DNA of 64,000 nt from Pseudomonas viridiflava (lineage in GTDB: Bacteria; Pseudomonadota; Gammaproteobacteria; Pseudomonadales; Pseudomonadaceae): the NCBI RefSeq assembly GCF_900590885.1, contig NZ_UUON01000050.1:310001-374000 (forward strand), read 5' to 3'. Below are positions 16,122 to 25,294 of this stretch, in pieces. The notes below the pieces were generated by a model. It was given only the letters and a program-made list of their open reading frames with translations, was not told the DNA's origin and did no database searches. Within the stretch, counting starts at the first letter, position 1; each line of letters opens with the position of its first letter. The position numbers and the translations under genes were made by a program.

Positions 16122-17522
16122 TCACCCCTGACTGAACTGCGAAGCCAATTCGCGCAACAACACCTCGGCATCCAGCACCTTGCCCACCACTTCCTCAGCC
16201 TTGTCGCGGCTCAGCCCCAGCCGCTCAAGCAGTGCATCCGGAATCGCCTCATCCGGCCCGGAGCCAATCCCCCGGCTACGCAACAAGCGCACGGCCAGGC
16301 ACACCAGGTTCGGGTATTCGGCAAACTGACCGTCGTAGGTCGGGTCGTGCTGGAAGCGCAGGGCCGTGGACAGTTCGTCCGGCATGTCCCAGTAGCGCAT
16401 CAGCCAGGCGCCGATCTGTTCGCGGCTGATGCCCAGCAAGTGCTGCTCGACATAGCTGTGGCACAGGTGCGGGTTGACCTCCAGGTGGCGGCAGATCAGC
16501 GAGAAGTGCGGCGGGAACACATGCGCCAGCAGCAGGTAGCCGAAATTGTGCAGCAGGCCGGCCAGGTAGGTCAGCCCGGCTTCCGGGCGCTGGGCGCGCG
16601 GCATGGCGCGGGTCAGGCCTTCGATCACGGCGGCGGTGTAGATCGACTGGTGCCAGTAAGGCGTGGCCTGGTGCGGGTGGTCCTTGGGCAGGCTCAAGGT
16701 CTTGCCCAGGGCCAGGCCCAGTGCGAGGTTGATCACCAGGTCAAAGCCCAGCACGCGCACGATGGCGTCTTCCACTGAGCGAATCTTGCCCGGCGAGGCG
16801 TAGTACGGCGACGCCGCCCAGCTCACCACTTGGGCGGCCAGGGCCGGGTCGGTTTCGACCACGCCGGTGATGTCATCAATGGTGGCGTTGGGGTCGACGC
16901 GCAGCTTGATGATCTTCTGCGCGGTGTCGGCCAGCGGTGGAATCTCGATGGTCGCTTCCAGGCGCTGCTGGATGCGGCGGGCGGTGAACGCCTGCATTGC
17001 CTGGGTGATTTCCTCGCGGTCATCATTGGGGCGGTCGAGGTTGGGGCGGATCTTGCTCAACGGCTCGCCAAAGTGCGCGGCGCTGGCTTTGGTGAGCATG
17101 CTCTTGAAGTCGTCGCTGCTGATTTCCAGCAGCAGCCCGGCTTCGCCCGAATGCACCAGCAGGCTCGGCTCGTCGAGCAGGCTGCCCTCATACAAACATG
17201 GCGAACTGGTCAGGGGCGGCAGGCCCGGCAGCAGGCTCAGGTCATGCTTGCCCAGCATGCGTTCGACCCGGTCCGGCGACACGGCCGTAAGACGGCGGCC
17301 GGTGAGTTCGGCGAGGCGGTTGAGGTCGAGTAGCTGGTTCTGCGGAAACAGCACCATCAGTGCGCCCACCGCATCTTCCAGCAACACGGCCTGGACCTTT
17401 CGAGCAGGATTCAGGCCCGGTTGTTCGGCGATTTCCGTGAAGGGGATGGCGAGTTTTGCGAGCAGAGCCCGAATGACCGGCGGGGCGGTCAGTGGGGCTG
17501 TGGCGAGGGCAACTTCTGACAT
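16122..17522 (-). CDS. HDOD domain protein with N-terminal YbaK-like domain
   Basis: This 466-residue protein has two parts. The N-terminal about 150 residues resemble the YbaK/aminoacyl-tRNA deacylase-associated domain. The C-terminal half is an HDOD domain, an HD-superfamily relative used as a signalling output, with ATIDDITGVVETDPALAAQVVSWA, YLAGLLHNFGYLLLAHVFP and GAWLMRYWDMPDELSTALRFQHD. HDOD proteins often act in chemotaxis, c-di-GMP or stress control; the target here is unknown. The start MSEVALATAPL was chosen over an upstream in-frame ATG because homologous proteins begin near this point. recG ends 77 bp upstream on the same strand. Confidence 0.85.
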   Translation of the reverse strand: MSEVALATAPLTAPPVIRALLAKLAIPFTEIAEQPGLNPARKVQAVLLEDAVGALMVLFPQNQLLDLNRLAELTGRRLTAVSPDRVERMLGKHDLSLLPGLPPLTSSPCLYEGSLLDEPSLLVHSGEAGLLLEISSDDFKSMLTKASAAHFGEPLSKIRPNLDRPNDDREEITQAMQAFTARRIQQRLEATIEIPPLADTAQKIIKLRVDPNATIDDITGVVETDPALAAQVVSWAASPYYASPGKIRSVEDAIVRVLGFDLVINLALGLALGKTLSLPKDHPHQATPYWHQSIYTAAVIEGLTRAMPRAQRPEAGLTYLAGLLHNFGYLLLAHVFPPHFSLICRHLEVNPHLCHSYVEQHLLGISREQIGAWLMRYWDMPDELSTALRFQHDPTYDGQFAEYPNLVCLAVRLLRSRGIGSGPDEAIPDALLERLGLSRDKAEEVVGKVLDAEVLLRELASQFSQG

Positions 17523-17599
17523 GGCCTGATCCAATTTCTTACAGTCCACGAAGTATAACCAGCTTGATACAGAGGGTGGTCGCTTAAGTGAGTCAGGCG

Positions 17600-19675
17600 T
17601 CACACTTGGCCGTATTGCTGCCCATGTCGCAGCCAGCGATCCAGCAATGGGCTGACATGTTCCGGCCAGCGCTCCAGCAGCGCTTGCGCCGCATCACGCA
17701 CGGCGGGCAGCAGGTCGGCGTCGCGCATCAGGTCGGCGACCTTGAATTGCAGCAGGCCGGTCTGGCGAGTACCGAGCATTTCACCGGGGCCGCGCAGTTC
17801 GAGGTCTTTTTCGGCGATGACAAAACCGTCGTTGGTCTCGCGCATAATGCCCAGGCGCTGGCGGCCGATCTGCGACAGTGGCGGGTGGTAGAGCAGCACG
17901 CAGTGGCTGGCCGCGCTGCCCCGGCCGACGCGGCCGCGCAGTTGGTGCAGTTGCGCCAGGCCAAGGCGCTCGGGGTTCTCGATAATCATCAGGCTGGCGT
18001 TGGGTACGTCCACGCCGACTTCGATCACCGTAGTGGCCACCAGCAGTTGCAGGTTGCCGGCCTTGAATTCGGCCATCACCGCGGCTTTTTCCACCGGCTT
18101 CATGCGCCCGTGGATCAGCCCGACCTTGAGTTCGCCCAAGGCGCTGGTGAGGTCTTCATAGGTGGTTTCGGCGGCCTGGCAGGTCAGCTCTTCGGATTCT
18201 TCGATCAGCGTGCATACCCAGTAGGCCTGACGGCCTTCGGCGCAGGCGCCGCGTACCCGTTCGATCACTTCGACGCGGCGGGTGTCGGTGACCAGCACGG
18301 TGTTGACCGGCGTACGGCCGGGCGGCAGTTCGTCGAGGATCGAGGTGTCGAGGTCGGCGTAGGCGCTCATGGCCAGGGTGCGCGGGATCGGGGTGGCGGT
18401 CATGATCAGCTGGTGCGGGTTCATCCGCCCTCCCACGCCTTTCTGGCGCAGCGCCAGGCGTTGCTGCACGCCGAAACGGTGCTGTTCGTCGATGATCACC
18501 AGGGCCAGGTTCTTGAACTTCACTTCGTCCTGGAACAGCGCGTGGGTGCCCACCACCATCGGTGCGCCGCCAGCGATCTGTTCCAGCGCCGCCGCGCGGT
18601 TCTTGCCCTTGAGCTTGCCGGCCAGCCACGCCACTTCCAGGCCCAGGGGTTCGAGCCAGCGCTTGAACGTGATGAAGTGCTGCTCGGCGAGGATCTCGGT
18701 GGGCGCCATCAGCGCCACTTGGTAACCGGCTTCCAAGGCCTGCAAGGCGGCGAGGGCGGCGACCACGGTTTTGCCGGCGCCGACGTCACCCTGGATCAGG
18801 CGCAGCATGGGTTCTTTCTGGCTGAGGTCGTAGGCGATTTCATTGCCGACGCGCTGCTGGGCACCGGTCGGCGCAAAGCCCAGGTTGGCCAGGTACTGCG
18901 CAGGCAGGCGCGTGGCCTTGGGCATGGCCGGCGCGCGCAGCGAGCGCATGCTCTCGCGCAGGCGTTGCTGGGACAGTTGGTGGGTCAACAGCTCTTCGAA
19001 GGCCAGGCGATGCTGGGCCCAGTGATGGCCGAGGGCCAACTCGTCGACATCCGCATCGGCCGGCGGGTGATGCAGGTAGCGAATCGCATCGTCCAGCGGC
19101 GCCAGTTGGTAGTCGCGGGCCAGCTCCAGGGGCAGCCAGTCGGGCAGGCTTTTTGGGCCGAGCATCGTCAGGGTCTGCATGCACAGCTGGCGCAGGCGCT
19201 GCTGGGTCAGGCCTTCGGTGAGCGGGTAGATGGGTGTGAGGGTGGTGTCCACCGGTGGTGGCTCGTCGCCGGTAATGGCGCGGTACTCCGGGTGGTAGAT
19301 TTCCAGGCCCGAGGCGCCGGGCCGCGCTTCGCCATAGCAGCGCACGCGGGTGCCACGCTTGAGGCCGTCCTTCTGCGCGTTGCTGAAATGGTAGAAGCGC
19401 AGGCTGAGGCCGCCGGTGCCATCCTGTAGGCGCACGACCAGGCTGCGGCGCTTGCCCATCACCACATCGGCGCCGCTGACGGTGCCTTCGACCACCGCGT
19501 CCTGCCCCGGCCGCAACTGCCCGATGGGCACCACGCGGGTGCGGTCCTGATAACGCAGGGGCAGGTGGAACAGCACGTCCTGGAGATTTTCCAGGCCGAC
19601 CTTGGCCAGCTTTTCGGCCATGGCTTCACCGACACCTTTAAGGGCGGTGACCGACACCTGCGACAGCTCAGTCAT
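17600..19675 (-). CDS. recG: ATP-dependent DNA helicase RecG
   Basis: RecG regresses stalled replication forks and migrates Holliday junctions. The start MTELSQVSV gives 691 residues, the usual length. An N-terminal wedge domain (OB fold) precedes the helicase motifs: Walker A GDVGAGKTVVA, the DEQH box in IIDEQHRFG, the TATPIPRT motif and QLRGRVGRG in motif VI. It lies just eight bases after oxyR on the same strand. The oxyR-recG operon is known in P. aeruginosa, linking recombination repair to the peroxide response. Confidence 0.97.
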   Translation of the reverse strand: MTELSQVSVTALKGVGEAMAEKLAKVGLENLQDVLFHLPLRYQDRTRVVPIGQLRPGQDAVVEGTVSGADVVMGKRRSLVVRLQDGTGGLSLRFYHFSNAQKDGLKRGTRVRCYGEARPGASGLEIYHPEYRAITGDEPPPVDTTLTPIYPLTEGLTQQRLRQLCMQTLTMLGPKSLPDWLPLELARDYQLAPLDDAIRYLHHPPADADVDELALGHHWAQHRLAFEELLTHQLSQQRLRESMRSLRAPAMPKATRLPAQYLANLGFAPTGAQQRVGNEIAYDLSQKEPMLRLIQGDVGAGKTVVAALAALQALEAGYQVALMAPTEILAEQHFITFKRWLEPLGLEVAWLAGKLKGKNRAAALEQIAGGAPMVVGTHALFQDEVKFKNLALVIIDEQHRFGVQQRLALRQKGVGGRMNPHQLIMTATPIPRTLAMSAYADLDTSILDELPPGRTPVNTVLVTDTRRVEVIERVRGACAEGRQAYWVCTLIEESEELTCQAAETTYEDLTSALGELKVGLIHGRMKPVEKAAVMAEFKAGNLQLLVATTVIEVGVDVPNASLMIIENPERLGLAQLHQLRGRVGRGSAASHCVLLYHPPLSQIGRQRLGIMRETNDGFVIAEKDLELRGPGEMLGTRQTGLLQFKVADLMRDADLLPAVRDAAQALLERWPEHVSPLLDRWLRHGQQYGQV

Positions 19676-19683
19676 ACGTCTAA

Positions 19684-20604
19684 TCAGCTCGCAGCAGGCG
19701 GCTTGGCCACCGAACACAGGCGGATCGAGTCGGCGAGGATTTCAATCGCCTTGGGCCGCGGGAAGCTGGCGCGCCAGGCAATCGCCACGGTGCGGAACGG
19801 CACCGGCGGCGTGAGTGGGCGCACTTCAATCACGCCCGGGGCGTAGTGATGGCTGTCCACCGCCGACAGCGGCAGGATCGAAATACCCAGGCCGGAGGCG
19901 ACCATGTGGCGAATGGTTTCCAGGGAGCTGGATTCCACGGTGGTGTGCTTGGCGCCGTCGTTGCCCTTGGTCAGGGTCGGGCAGGCTTCGAGCACCTGGT
20001 CGCGGAAGCAATGGCCTTCGCCCAGCAGCAGCAGGCTCTTGTCGTTGAGCAGGCCGGCGTCGATGCTTTCTTTTTGCGTCCACGGGTGGGTGGCCGGCAT
20101 CAGCACGTAGAACGGCTCGTCGTAGAGCTGAAGGGTGAGCACGTCCGCCTCGTTGAAGGGCAGGGCGATGATGATCGCGTCCAGCTCGCCGTTGCGCAGT
20201 TTGTCGCGCAGCACGTGGGTGAAGTTTTCTTCGATATACAGCGGCATCTGCGGCGCGACGCGGTGCAGTTGCGGGATCAGGTGCGGGAACAGGTACGGGC
20301 CGACGGTGTAGATGGCGCCGACTTTCAGCGGTGCAGTCAGCTGGTTCTTGCCGGCCTGGGCCAGTTCGCGAATGCTTTGGGCCTGCTCCAGGACCTTCTG
20401 GGCCTGGGCAACGATGCCTTCGCCCACCGGAGTGAGGCGCACGGCGCTCTTGCTGCGCTCGAAAATCAGCACACCGAGTTCGTCTTCAAGCTTTTTCACA
20501 CCCACCGACAGCGTCGGCTGGCTGACGTGGCAACGCTCGGCCGCGTGGCCGAAGTGCTGCTCTTGGGCGAGGGTAACGATGTAGCGTAATTCTGTAAGAG
20601 TCAT
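19684..20604 (-). CDS. oxyR: Hydrogen peroxide sensor OxyR (LysR family)
   Basis: OxyR is a redox-switched LysR-type activator of catalase, alkyl hydroperoxide reductase and related genes. The 306 residues start with a winged HTH (AAERCHVSQPTLSVGVKKLEDEL). The two redox cysteines are both present at residues 199 and 208 (GEGHCFRDQVLEACP), which separates it from other LysR proteins. It reads into recG with an eight-base gap. An imperfect OxyR-like half site occurs in its upstream region. Confidence 0.96.
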   Translation of the reverse strand: MTLTELRYIVTLAQEQHFGHAAERCHVSQPTLSVGVKKLEDELGVLIFERSKSAVRLTPVGEGIVAQAQKVLEQAQSIRELAQAGKNQLTAPLKVGAIYTVGPYLFPHLIPQLHRVAPQMPLYIEENFTHVLRDKLRNGELDAIIIALPFNEADVLTLQLYDEPFYVLMPATHPWTQKESIDAGLLNDKSLLLLGEGHCFRDQVLEACPTLTKGNDGAKHTTVESSSLETIRHMVASGLGISILPLSAVDSHHYAPGVIEVRPLTPPVPFRTVAIAWRASFPRPKAIEILADSIRLCSVAKPPAAS

Positions 20605-20650
20605 AGCGAGCGTCCATGAGGTTGCGGGCCAAGCATACCGGCTGCAATCG

Positions 20651-20665
20651 ATAGACGCACGTTAT
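20651..20665. promoter_or_regulatory. Possible OxyR binding site upstream of oxyR
   Basis: The sequence ATAG, seven bases, TTAT fits one half of the OxyR core (ATAG-N7-CTAT) and differs in one base of the other. It lies about 47 bp before the oxyR start codon, a sensible place for autoregulation. The match is short, so this is tentative. Confidence 0.3.
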
Positions 20666-20722
20666 CAGAACTTTGAACGGGATTGAGTGGGGAGTTAGAG
20701 GGATTTGAGCATGTGCACATGC

Positions 20723-20755
20723 AAATGTGGGAGGGGGCTTGCCCCCTCCCACATT
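20723..20755. repeat. Single REP palindrome
   Basis: AATGTGGGAGGGGGC, then TT, then GCCCCCTCCCACATT makes one self-complementary REP hairpin between oxyR and tonB. Both flanking genes are on the minus strand, so it follows the end of tonB. Confidence 0.9.
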
Positions 20756-20770
20756 GCCCCGCGTCCGCCT

Positions 20771-21520
20771 TTAGCGGTTGCGCCTCTCGATGTTGTACAC
20801 AAACGGTGCAACGATCTCGATGCTGCCGCTTTTCACCATGTCGGCCGGTGGTTTTGGCAGTGGCTGTGCACGACGGATCATGTCCAGGGTGGCGCGGTCC
20901 AGGTCGGCGTTGCCGGAGCGGCCTACCAACTCGTAGGACAGCACGTTGCCCTCTGCATCGACCACGAAGCGCAAGCGGTTCAGGCCTTCCTTGCCACGGG
21001 CCTGGGCGCCTGGCGGGTACTTCTTGTACTTCTGCAGGTGCGCCAGCAGGGTGCCTTCCCAGGACGCTTTGGCAGCGATCTGTTGTGGCGATGGGCCTGG
21101 AACCGGCTGGGCTGATTTCTCAGCGGGTGCTTTGGTCGGCGGCGCGTCGCTCGGTGGCTCCTCGGACGGTTTCTCCTTGGGCGGCTCGATCTTCTTCTCC
21201 ACCGGCTTCGGTGGTTGAGGTTTGGGCTTGGGCTTGACCTGCTTGGGCACCTGGATCGTCGGCTTGGGTGCCTCGGCCAGTTTCGGCAAAGGCAACTCTT
21301 CCACAGGTGCCGGCGGTTGCGGCGGCGTTATGACTTTAGGCGGTGCCGGAGGCGGCGGTGCAGGCATCGGCGCCAGGTCGATGACCATGGCAGCCGGTGG
21401 CAACTGCACCGTGTGCGGCGCCGACCAATGGAGCGCGATGGCAATCGCGACGGCATGCACGCCCAGCACGACGGCGAGGCTGGTGCCATAACGCGTCAGT
21501 TTGTGGCGCGTCGTGATCAT
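20771..21520 (-). CDS. tonB: TonB energy-transducing protein
   Basis: TonB passes proton-motive force from the ExbBD motor to outer-membrane siderophore and vitamin receptors. The 249 residues show an N-terminal membrane anchor (TSLAVVLGVHAVAIAIALHW), a long Pro/Lys/Glu-rich spacer (about residues 50-140) and a C-terminal TonB domain (about 155-245) with YPPGAQARGKEGLNRLRFVVD. The start overlaps the exbD stop (ATGA). It is the third gene of an exbB-exbD-tonB operon. Confidence 0.95.
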   Translation of the reverse strand: MITTRHKLTRYGTSLAVVLGVHAVAIAIALHWSAPHTVQLPPAAMVIDLAPMPAPPPPAPPKVITPPQPPAPVEELPLPKLAEAPKPTIQVPKQVKPKPKPQPPKPVEKKIEPPKEKPSEEPPSDAPPTKAPAEKSAQPVPGPSPQQIAAKASWEGTLLAHLQKYKKYPPGAQARGKEGLNRLRFVVDAEGNVLSYELVGRSGNADLDRATLDMIRRAQPLPKPPADMVKSGSIEIVAPFVYNIERRNR

Positions 21521-21942
21521 TTTTTGGCTGCCGTCTCGAGTCCGACCAGGCCGACCTTGAGGTAACCGGCTGCCCGCAGGGCATCCATCACGCTCATCAG
21601 GTCGCCGTAGTCCACGCCTTTGTCAGCCTGGAAGAAGATCGTCGTGTCTTTCTTGCCTTGGGTCTTGGCATCCAGCACCGGGCCCAGGGTTTCAGCTTTG
21701 ACTTCTTCTTCGCCCAGGAACAGGCGTTGGTCCGCCTTGACGCTGAGGAAGATCGGTTTCTCCGGCCGCGGCGCCGGCTTGGCGCTGGAGGCGGGCAGGT
21801 CGACCTTGATGTCCACGGTGGCCAAGGGTGCCGCCACCATGAAGATGATCAGCAGCACCAGCATCACGTCGATAAACGGCGTAACGTTGATTTCGTGGTT
21901 CTCGACGAGTTCGTCGTCGCCTTGATTCAAATGCAGGCCCAT
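21517..21942 (-). CDS. exbD: TonB system proton channel subunit ExbD
   Basis: ExbD forms the inner-membrane proton channel with ExbB. The 141-residue protein has one N-terminal membrane helix (about residues 20-42) with the essential aspartate in NVTPFIDVMLVLLIIFMV, followed by a periplasmic domain. It starts six bases after the exbB stop and overlaps tonB. Confidence 0.96.
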   Translation of the reverse strand: MGLHLNQGDDELVENHEINVTPFIDVMLVLLIIFMVAAPLATVDIKVDLPASSAKPAPRPEKPIFLSVKADQRLFLGEEEVKAETLGPVLDAKTQGKKDTTIFFQADKGVDYGDLMSVMDALRAAGYLKVGLVGLETAAKK

Positions 21943-21948
21943 GGCCGA

Positions 21949-22923
21949 TTACCCCACTTTCACCATGTGCGGTTGCGAGCTGCGCTCGGTAGGCAGGTGA
22001 TCGAGGTCGCGGCTGACCAGCAGCAGGACTTCTGCCGACGCGTCCGATACCTGGGCCTTATAGCCGGCGATCGAACGGGCGAAGACGTTGTAGATCACCA
22101 CCGCAGGAATCGCTGCAACCAGGCCCAGGGCGGTTGCCAGCAAGGCTTCGGCGATGCCTGGGGCAACGACGGCGAGGTTGGTGGTCTGGGTTTTGGCGAT
22201 GCCGATGAAGCTGTTCATGATGCCCCACACGGTACCGAACAGGCCGACGAAGGGCGCGGTGGAACCGATGGTTGCCAGCACGCCGGTGCCGCTGCTCATG
22301 TTACGACCGCAGGCCGCAACCAGGCGCTCCAGGCGGAAGGCCACACGCTCCTTGATACCTTCTTTTTCGCGGGTGTTGGCCGACAGGCGCATTTCTTCCA
22401 GCGCGTCGTGCACCAGGGTGTTGGCCAGGGTGCCCTTTTTGGTCGCCGTTTCGCTGGCTTCCTTGAGGGTGGTGGCCTTTTTCAGGTGGACGATTTCAGT
22501 GCGCAGACGACGCTTGGCGCCCAGCAGCTCGAAGCCTTTGGCTATCCAGATGGTCCAGGTGATGATCGAGGCGATGGCCAGGCCGATCATCACGGCTTTC
22601 ACCACCACGTCAGCGTTCTGGTACATGCCCCATGGGGACAGGTCGTGGGCCATGCCCAGGGTGTTGTCTTCTTCCAGCACCACGCCGGTTTCGTCGGCAG
22701 AGGCGGCCGGGTTGGCAGCCTGGGCCGGGTCGGTGGCCGCTGGGGCAGCAGCTGGCGCCGCGGTGCTTTGCTCGGCTGCCGGTGCAGTAGCAGGGGCGGC
22801 GGCGTCAGCGAATGCGGCGGTCGGTGCCAGCAGTACGCTGAACAGCAGCGCAGCAATCGCGCGCCAGGCGCGGGAGGGGCTGTGAAGCGTGGTTGGCGAA
22901 GCGGGGGTTGTATTACGTGTCAT
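21949..22923 (-). CDS. exbB: TonB system motor subunit ExbB
   Basis: ExbB is the main scaffold of the Ton motor. The 324-residue form has the signal-like N-terminus and Ala/Pro-rich periplasmic extension (about residues 40-90) seen in Pseudomonas ExbB. Three membrane helices follow: the first near residues 108-130, the other two inside the MotA/ExbB domain with TGVLATIGSTAPFVGLFGTVWGIMNSF and GIAEALLATALGLVAAIPAVVIYN. The internal ATG at 22923 was chosen because the longer open frame would start in an AT-rich stretch that looks like promoter. Confidence 0.93.
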   Translation of the reverse strand: MTRNTTPASPTTLHSPSRAWRAIAALLFSVLLAPTAAFADAAAPATAPAAEQSTAAPAAAPAATDPAQAANPAASADETGVVLEEDNTLGMAHDLSPWGMYQNADVVVKAVMIGLAIASIITWTIWIAKGFELLGAKRRLRTEIVHLKKATTLKEASETATKKGTLANTLVHDALEEMRLSANTREKEGIKERVAFRLERLVAACGRNMSSGTGVLATIGSTAPFVGLFGTVWGIMNSFIGIAKTQTTNLAVVAPGIAEALLATALGLVAAIPAVVIYNVFARSIAGYKAQVSDASAEVLLLVSRDLDHLPTERSSQPHMVKVG

Positions 22924-23004
22924 GCTGGCCGGACCTGAGAGGAAAAATGAGTGATCGTCCTTCCAGACCCAGAGGGGGTCGAGGACAAATGGGCCGTTAT
23001 TATT

Positions 23005-23023
23005 GCAAGTAATTCTTGTTAAC
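23005..23023. promoter_or_regulatory. Possible Fur box upstream of exbB-exbD-tonB
   Basis: Read on the minus strand, GTTAACAAGAATTACTTGC matches the 19-bp Fur consensus in about 12 positions, including the AGAATT core. It lies about 80 bp upstream of the exbB start in an AT-rich stretch. Iron control is expected for this operon, but the site is imperfect. Confidence 0.4.
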
Positions 23024-23112
23024 AGAAGTAATACAGTAACTTTATTTGTCATTTTTATGGCCGCCGGTCAGCTGCGAAGGCTAACCTAGACCTTTCTGTA
23101 CGGAGTTTTCTG

Positions 23113-23964
23113 ATGTCTGCGCCTTCTGTTGTGATTGCCGGTTGTGGCGATGTGGGTAGTCGGCTGGCTAGCCAATTGCTCGCCTCGGAATGGGAGGTTC
23201 ACGGGCTGCGCCGTGATATTTCGCGCCTGCCAGGCGGTGTCATCGGCATTGCCGGCGACCTGTTCAAAAAGGATTGCCCTGACACCTGGCCGATTGGCGG
23301 GGTGGATTACCTGGTGTATTGCGCGGCTGCCACAGACCATGACGAGGCCGGGTATCGTGCGGCTTACGTGCAAGGGTTGAAGCACGTGCTGGAGTGGTTG
23401 GACGACTACGGGCAGACGCCTAAACATCTGCTGTTCGTATCCAGCAGCAGCGTCTATGGGCAGCAGAATGGGGAGTGGGTCGATGAAACTTCCGAAACCC
23501 ACGCCCAGGGCTATTCCGGCCAGGTCATGCTGGAAGCCGAGCAGGTCGCGCTCGATAGTGGTATCCCGGCAAGCATCGTGCGCCTTACCGGCATCTATGG
23601 CCCGGGCCGCGAGTGGTTGTTGACCCAGGTTCGCCAAGGCTATCGCGTGGCCACCGACCCTCCTTTATATGGCAACCGGATTCACGCAGAGGATGCGGCG
23701 GGTTTGCTGGCGTTTTTGCTGCGCCATGTGGAGCAGGGTGGGGCGTTGGATAAGGTCTATATCGGCGTCGACGATGCGCCCGCGCCACTGGCCGAAGTGG
23801 TGGGCTGGTTGCGCGAGTACCTGGGGGTGACCGAGTGGTCCGAGGACGCCAGCGTGCGGCGGGCGGGGAGCAAGCAATGCAGTAATGCGCGGATCAAGGC
23901 GCTGGGTTGGGTGCCGACCTACCCGACTTATCGCGAAGGCTACGCGGCGATCCTAAAAGGCTGA
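23113..23964 (+). CDS. NAD-dependent epimerase/dehydratase family protein (YeeZ-like)
   Basis: This 283-residue protein belongs to the extended short-chain dehydrogenase/epimerase family. It shows an N-terminal Rossmann motif (VVIAGCGDVGSRLA, a variant of GxxGxxG), a strand ending in SSSSVYGQQNGEWVDE and the RLTGIYGPGREW motif typical of YeeZ-like proteins. The classical YxxxK pair is not evident, so catalysis is uncertain. It lies alone on the plus strand, divergent from exbB and followed by a REP pair. Confidence 0.82.
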   Translation: MSAPSVVIAGCGDVGSRLASQLLASEWEVHGLRRDISRLPGGVIGIAGDLFKKDCPDTWPIGGVDYLVYCAAATDHDEAGYRAAYVQGLKHVLEWLDDYGQTPKHLLFVSSSSVYGQQNGEWVDETSETHAQGYSGQVMLEAEQVALDSGIPASIVRLTGIYGPGREWLLTQVRQGYRVATDPPLYGNRIHAEDAAGLLAFLLRHVEQGGALDKVYIGVDDAPAPLAEVVGWLREYLGVTEWSEDASVRRAGSKQCSNARIKALGWVPTYPTYREGYAAILKG

Positions 23965-23975
23965 AACGCAGTGCA

Positions 23976-24071
23976 AAAATGTGGGAGCGGGCTTGCTCGC
24001 GAAAGCGGTGTATCAGAAACACATTCAGTGACTGACACTCCGCATTCGCGAGCAAGCCCGCTCCCACATTT
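23976..24071. repeat. REPIN: inverted pair of REP sequences
   Basis: Two REP units face each other. The left reads AAATGTGGGAGCGGGC then TTGCTCGCGAA, and the right TTCGCGAGCAA then GCCCGCTCCCACATTT. They flank about 40 bp of spacer between convergent genes. The GAGCGGGC core is a different REP subtype from the GAGGGGGC copies elsewhere in the window. Confidence 0.9.
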
Positions 24072-24089
24072 GGATTTGGGTGAGGCTGA

Positions 24090-24836
24090 TTACTGCTTTT
24101 CAAGCAGCCATTGGCGAGGGCCGGGCGTAAACGAAGGCACTTCATCCGCCTGCGCGGTATTGACCGCCTGGAAGATTTCCAGCTGTTTGCCCTTGCGCAC
24201 AAAGATCCACGGGTTGCCCTGGCCGTTCAGTTGCAGCCAGATGCTGTCGTAGCCGCCGCTCATGGAGGCGCAATCGCCCGCCAGGCACAGGGAATAGCGA
24301 TCGACGTTAGGCAGGCCGGCGACCTTGCCGTCGGCCTGGAACTGTACGATGGCGCCGCTGCCGAAGCCGTCAGCGATTTTCCAGTCGCCGCCCATGTAGG
24401 CCGCGTACAGCGCCCGTTCGAAGTTTGCGCCCAGTGGCGCACCTTCCGGGGCGGGGTCCTTGGCGCGGGCGAACAGTTGTTCGGGCTCGTTGTCATTGGC
24501 GACTTGCAGCAATTGCTTGCCTTTGCGCTTCAATTCGGTGGCGGAGCTGCCGTAAAAGTCCACGCTCCAGGCGCCGGATTTTTCACCGAGCAACTTGCCT
24601 TCAGCCACTTCAAAACCGTTGTAATAGCGTGCCTGCGAAGCCTTGGTGTTGACCTCCCACTCGAGGTTCGGGCCATAGGTCTGCAGGGCTTCACGCAAAG
24701 GACCGCCCTTCGCTGCCGCATTGATGGCGACCTGGTTGATCCAGGTGCCGCTCACATCAAGGTCGGCAGGGTTGCTGGCGCAGCCGCCGAGCAGCAGGGC
24801 GAGCAACGAAGAAGCTACAAGCGCTTTGCGCATCAT
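24090..24836 (-). CDS. Lipoprotein of unknown function
   Basis: This is a 248-residue predicted lipoprotein with a signal peptide and lipobox LGGC (cysteine at residue 19). The mature part has a lipocalin/META-like pattern (VSGTWINQVAI, GSGAIVQFQADGKVAGLPNVDRYSLCLAGDC), but no enzyme motif was recognised. Two adjacent ATGs are possible starts. It lies downstream of ridA on the same strand with a 53-bp gap. A homologue is conserved at this site in Pseudomonas, as far as known gene order goes. Confidence 0.75.
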   Translation of the reverse strand: MMRKALVASSLLALLLGGCASNPADLDVSGTWINQVAINAAAKGGPLREALQTYGPNLEWEVNTKASQARYYNGFEVAEGKLLGEKSGAWSVDFYGSSATELKRKGKQLLQVANDNEPEQLFARAKDPAPEGAPLGANFERALYAAYMGGDWKIADGFGSGAIVQFQADGKVAGLPNVDRYSLCLAGDCASMSGGYDSIWLQLNGQGNPWIFVRKGKQLEIFQAVNTAQADEVPSFTPGPRQWLLEKQ

Positions 24837-24889
24837 GAAATCCTTCTGAAACGAAGTCGGCGCAGCCTGTGCAGGCTGCGCCGGGTGTT

Positions 24890-25270
24890 TTACTCGATGA
24901 CCAGGATCGCGTCCATCTCAACCTGCGCACCCTTTGGCAGGGCAGCAACGCCGATGGCGGCGCGGGCTGGGTACGGCTGTTCGAAGTACTTGCCCATGAT
25001 CTCGTTGACCTTGGCGAAGTGGCTCAGGTCGGTGAGGAAGATGTTCAGTTTGACGATGTCCTTGAACGAACCACCGGCAGCTTCGGCAACCGACTTGAGG
25101 TTTTCGAAGACCTGTACGGTTTGTGCTTCGAAGCCCTCAACCAGTTCCATGGTCTTTGGGTCCAGCGGGATCTGGCCGGACATGTAGACGGTGTTGCCCG
25201 CCTTGATCGCCTGGGAGTAGGTGCCGATGGCGGCCGGGGCCTTGTCGCTGGTGATAACAGTCTTGGTCAT
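24890..25270 (-). CDS. ridA: RidA family reactive intermediate deaminase
   Basis: RidA hydrolyses enamine/imine intermediates such as 2-aminoacrylate made by PLP enzymes. The 126-residue protein carries the signature elements AIGTYSQAIKAGNTVYMSGQIPLDP, and RAAIGVAALPKGAQVEMDAI near the C-terminus, including the conserved arginine that binds the substrate carboxylate. It follows spoT by 24 bp on the same strand, a conserved spoT-ridA pairing. This complete copy contrasts with the RidA-type remnant between dadA and alr. Confidence 0.94.
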   Translation of the reverse strand: MTKTVITSDKAPAAIGTYSQAIKAGNTVYMSGQIPLDPKTMELVEGFEAQTVQVFENLKSVAEAAGGSFKDIVKLNIFLTDLSHFAKVNEIMGKYFEQPYPARAAIGVAALPKGAQVEMDAILVIE

Positions 25271-25294
25271 GAGTGACTCCTTGTAAGAGAACGG

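Noticed and set aside
17588..19429. A 613-codon open frame antisense to recG
   Set aside because: It is the complement of RecG helicase motifs; composition is typical of antisense shadows, with no recognisable domain.
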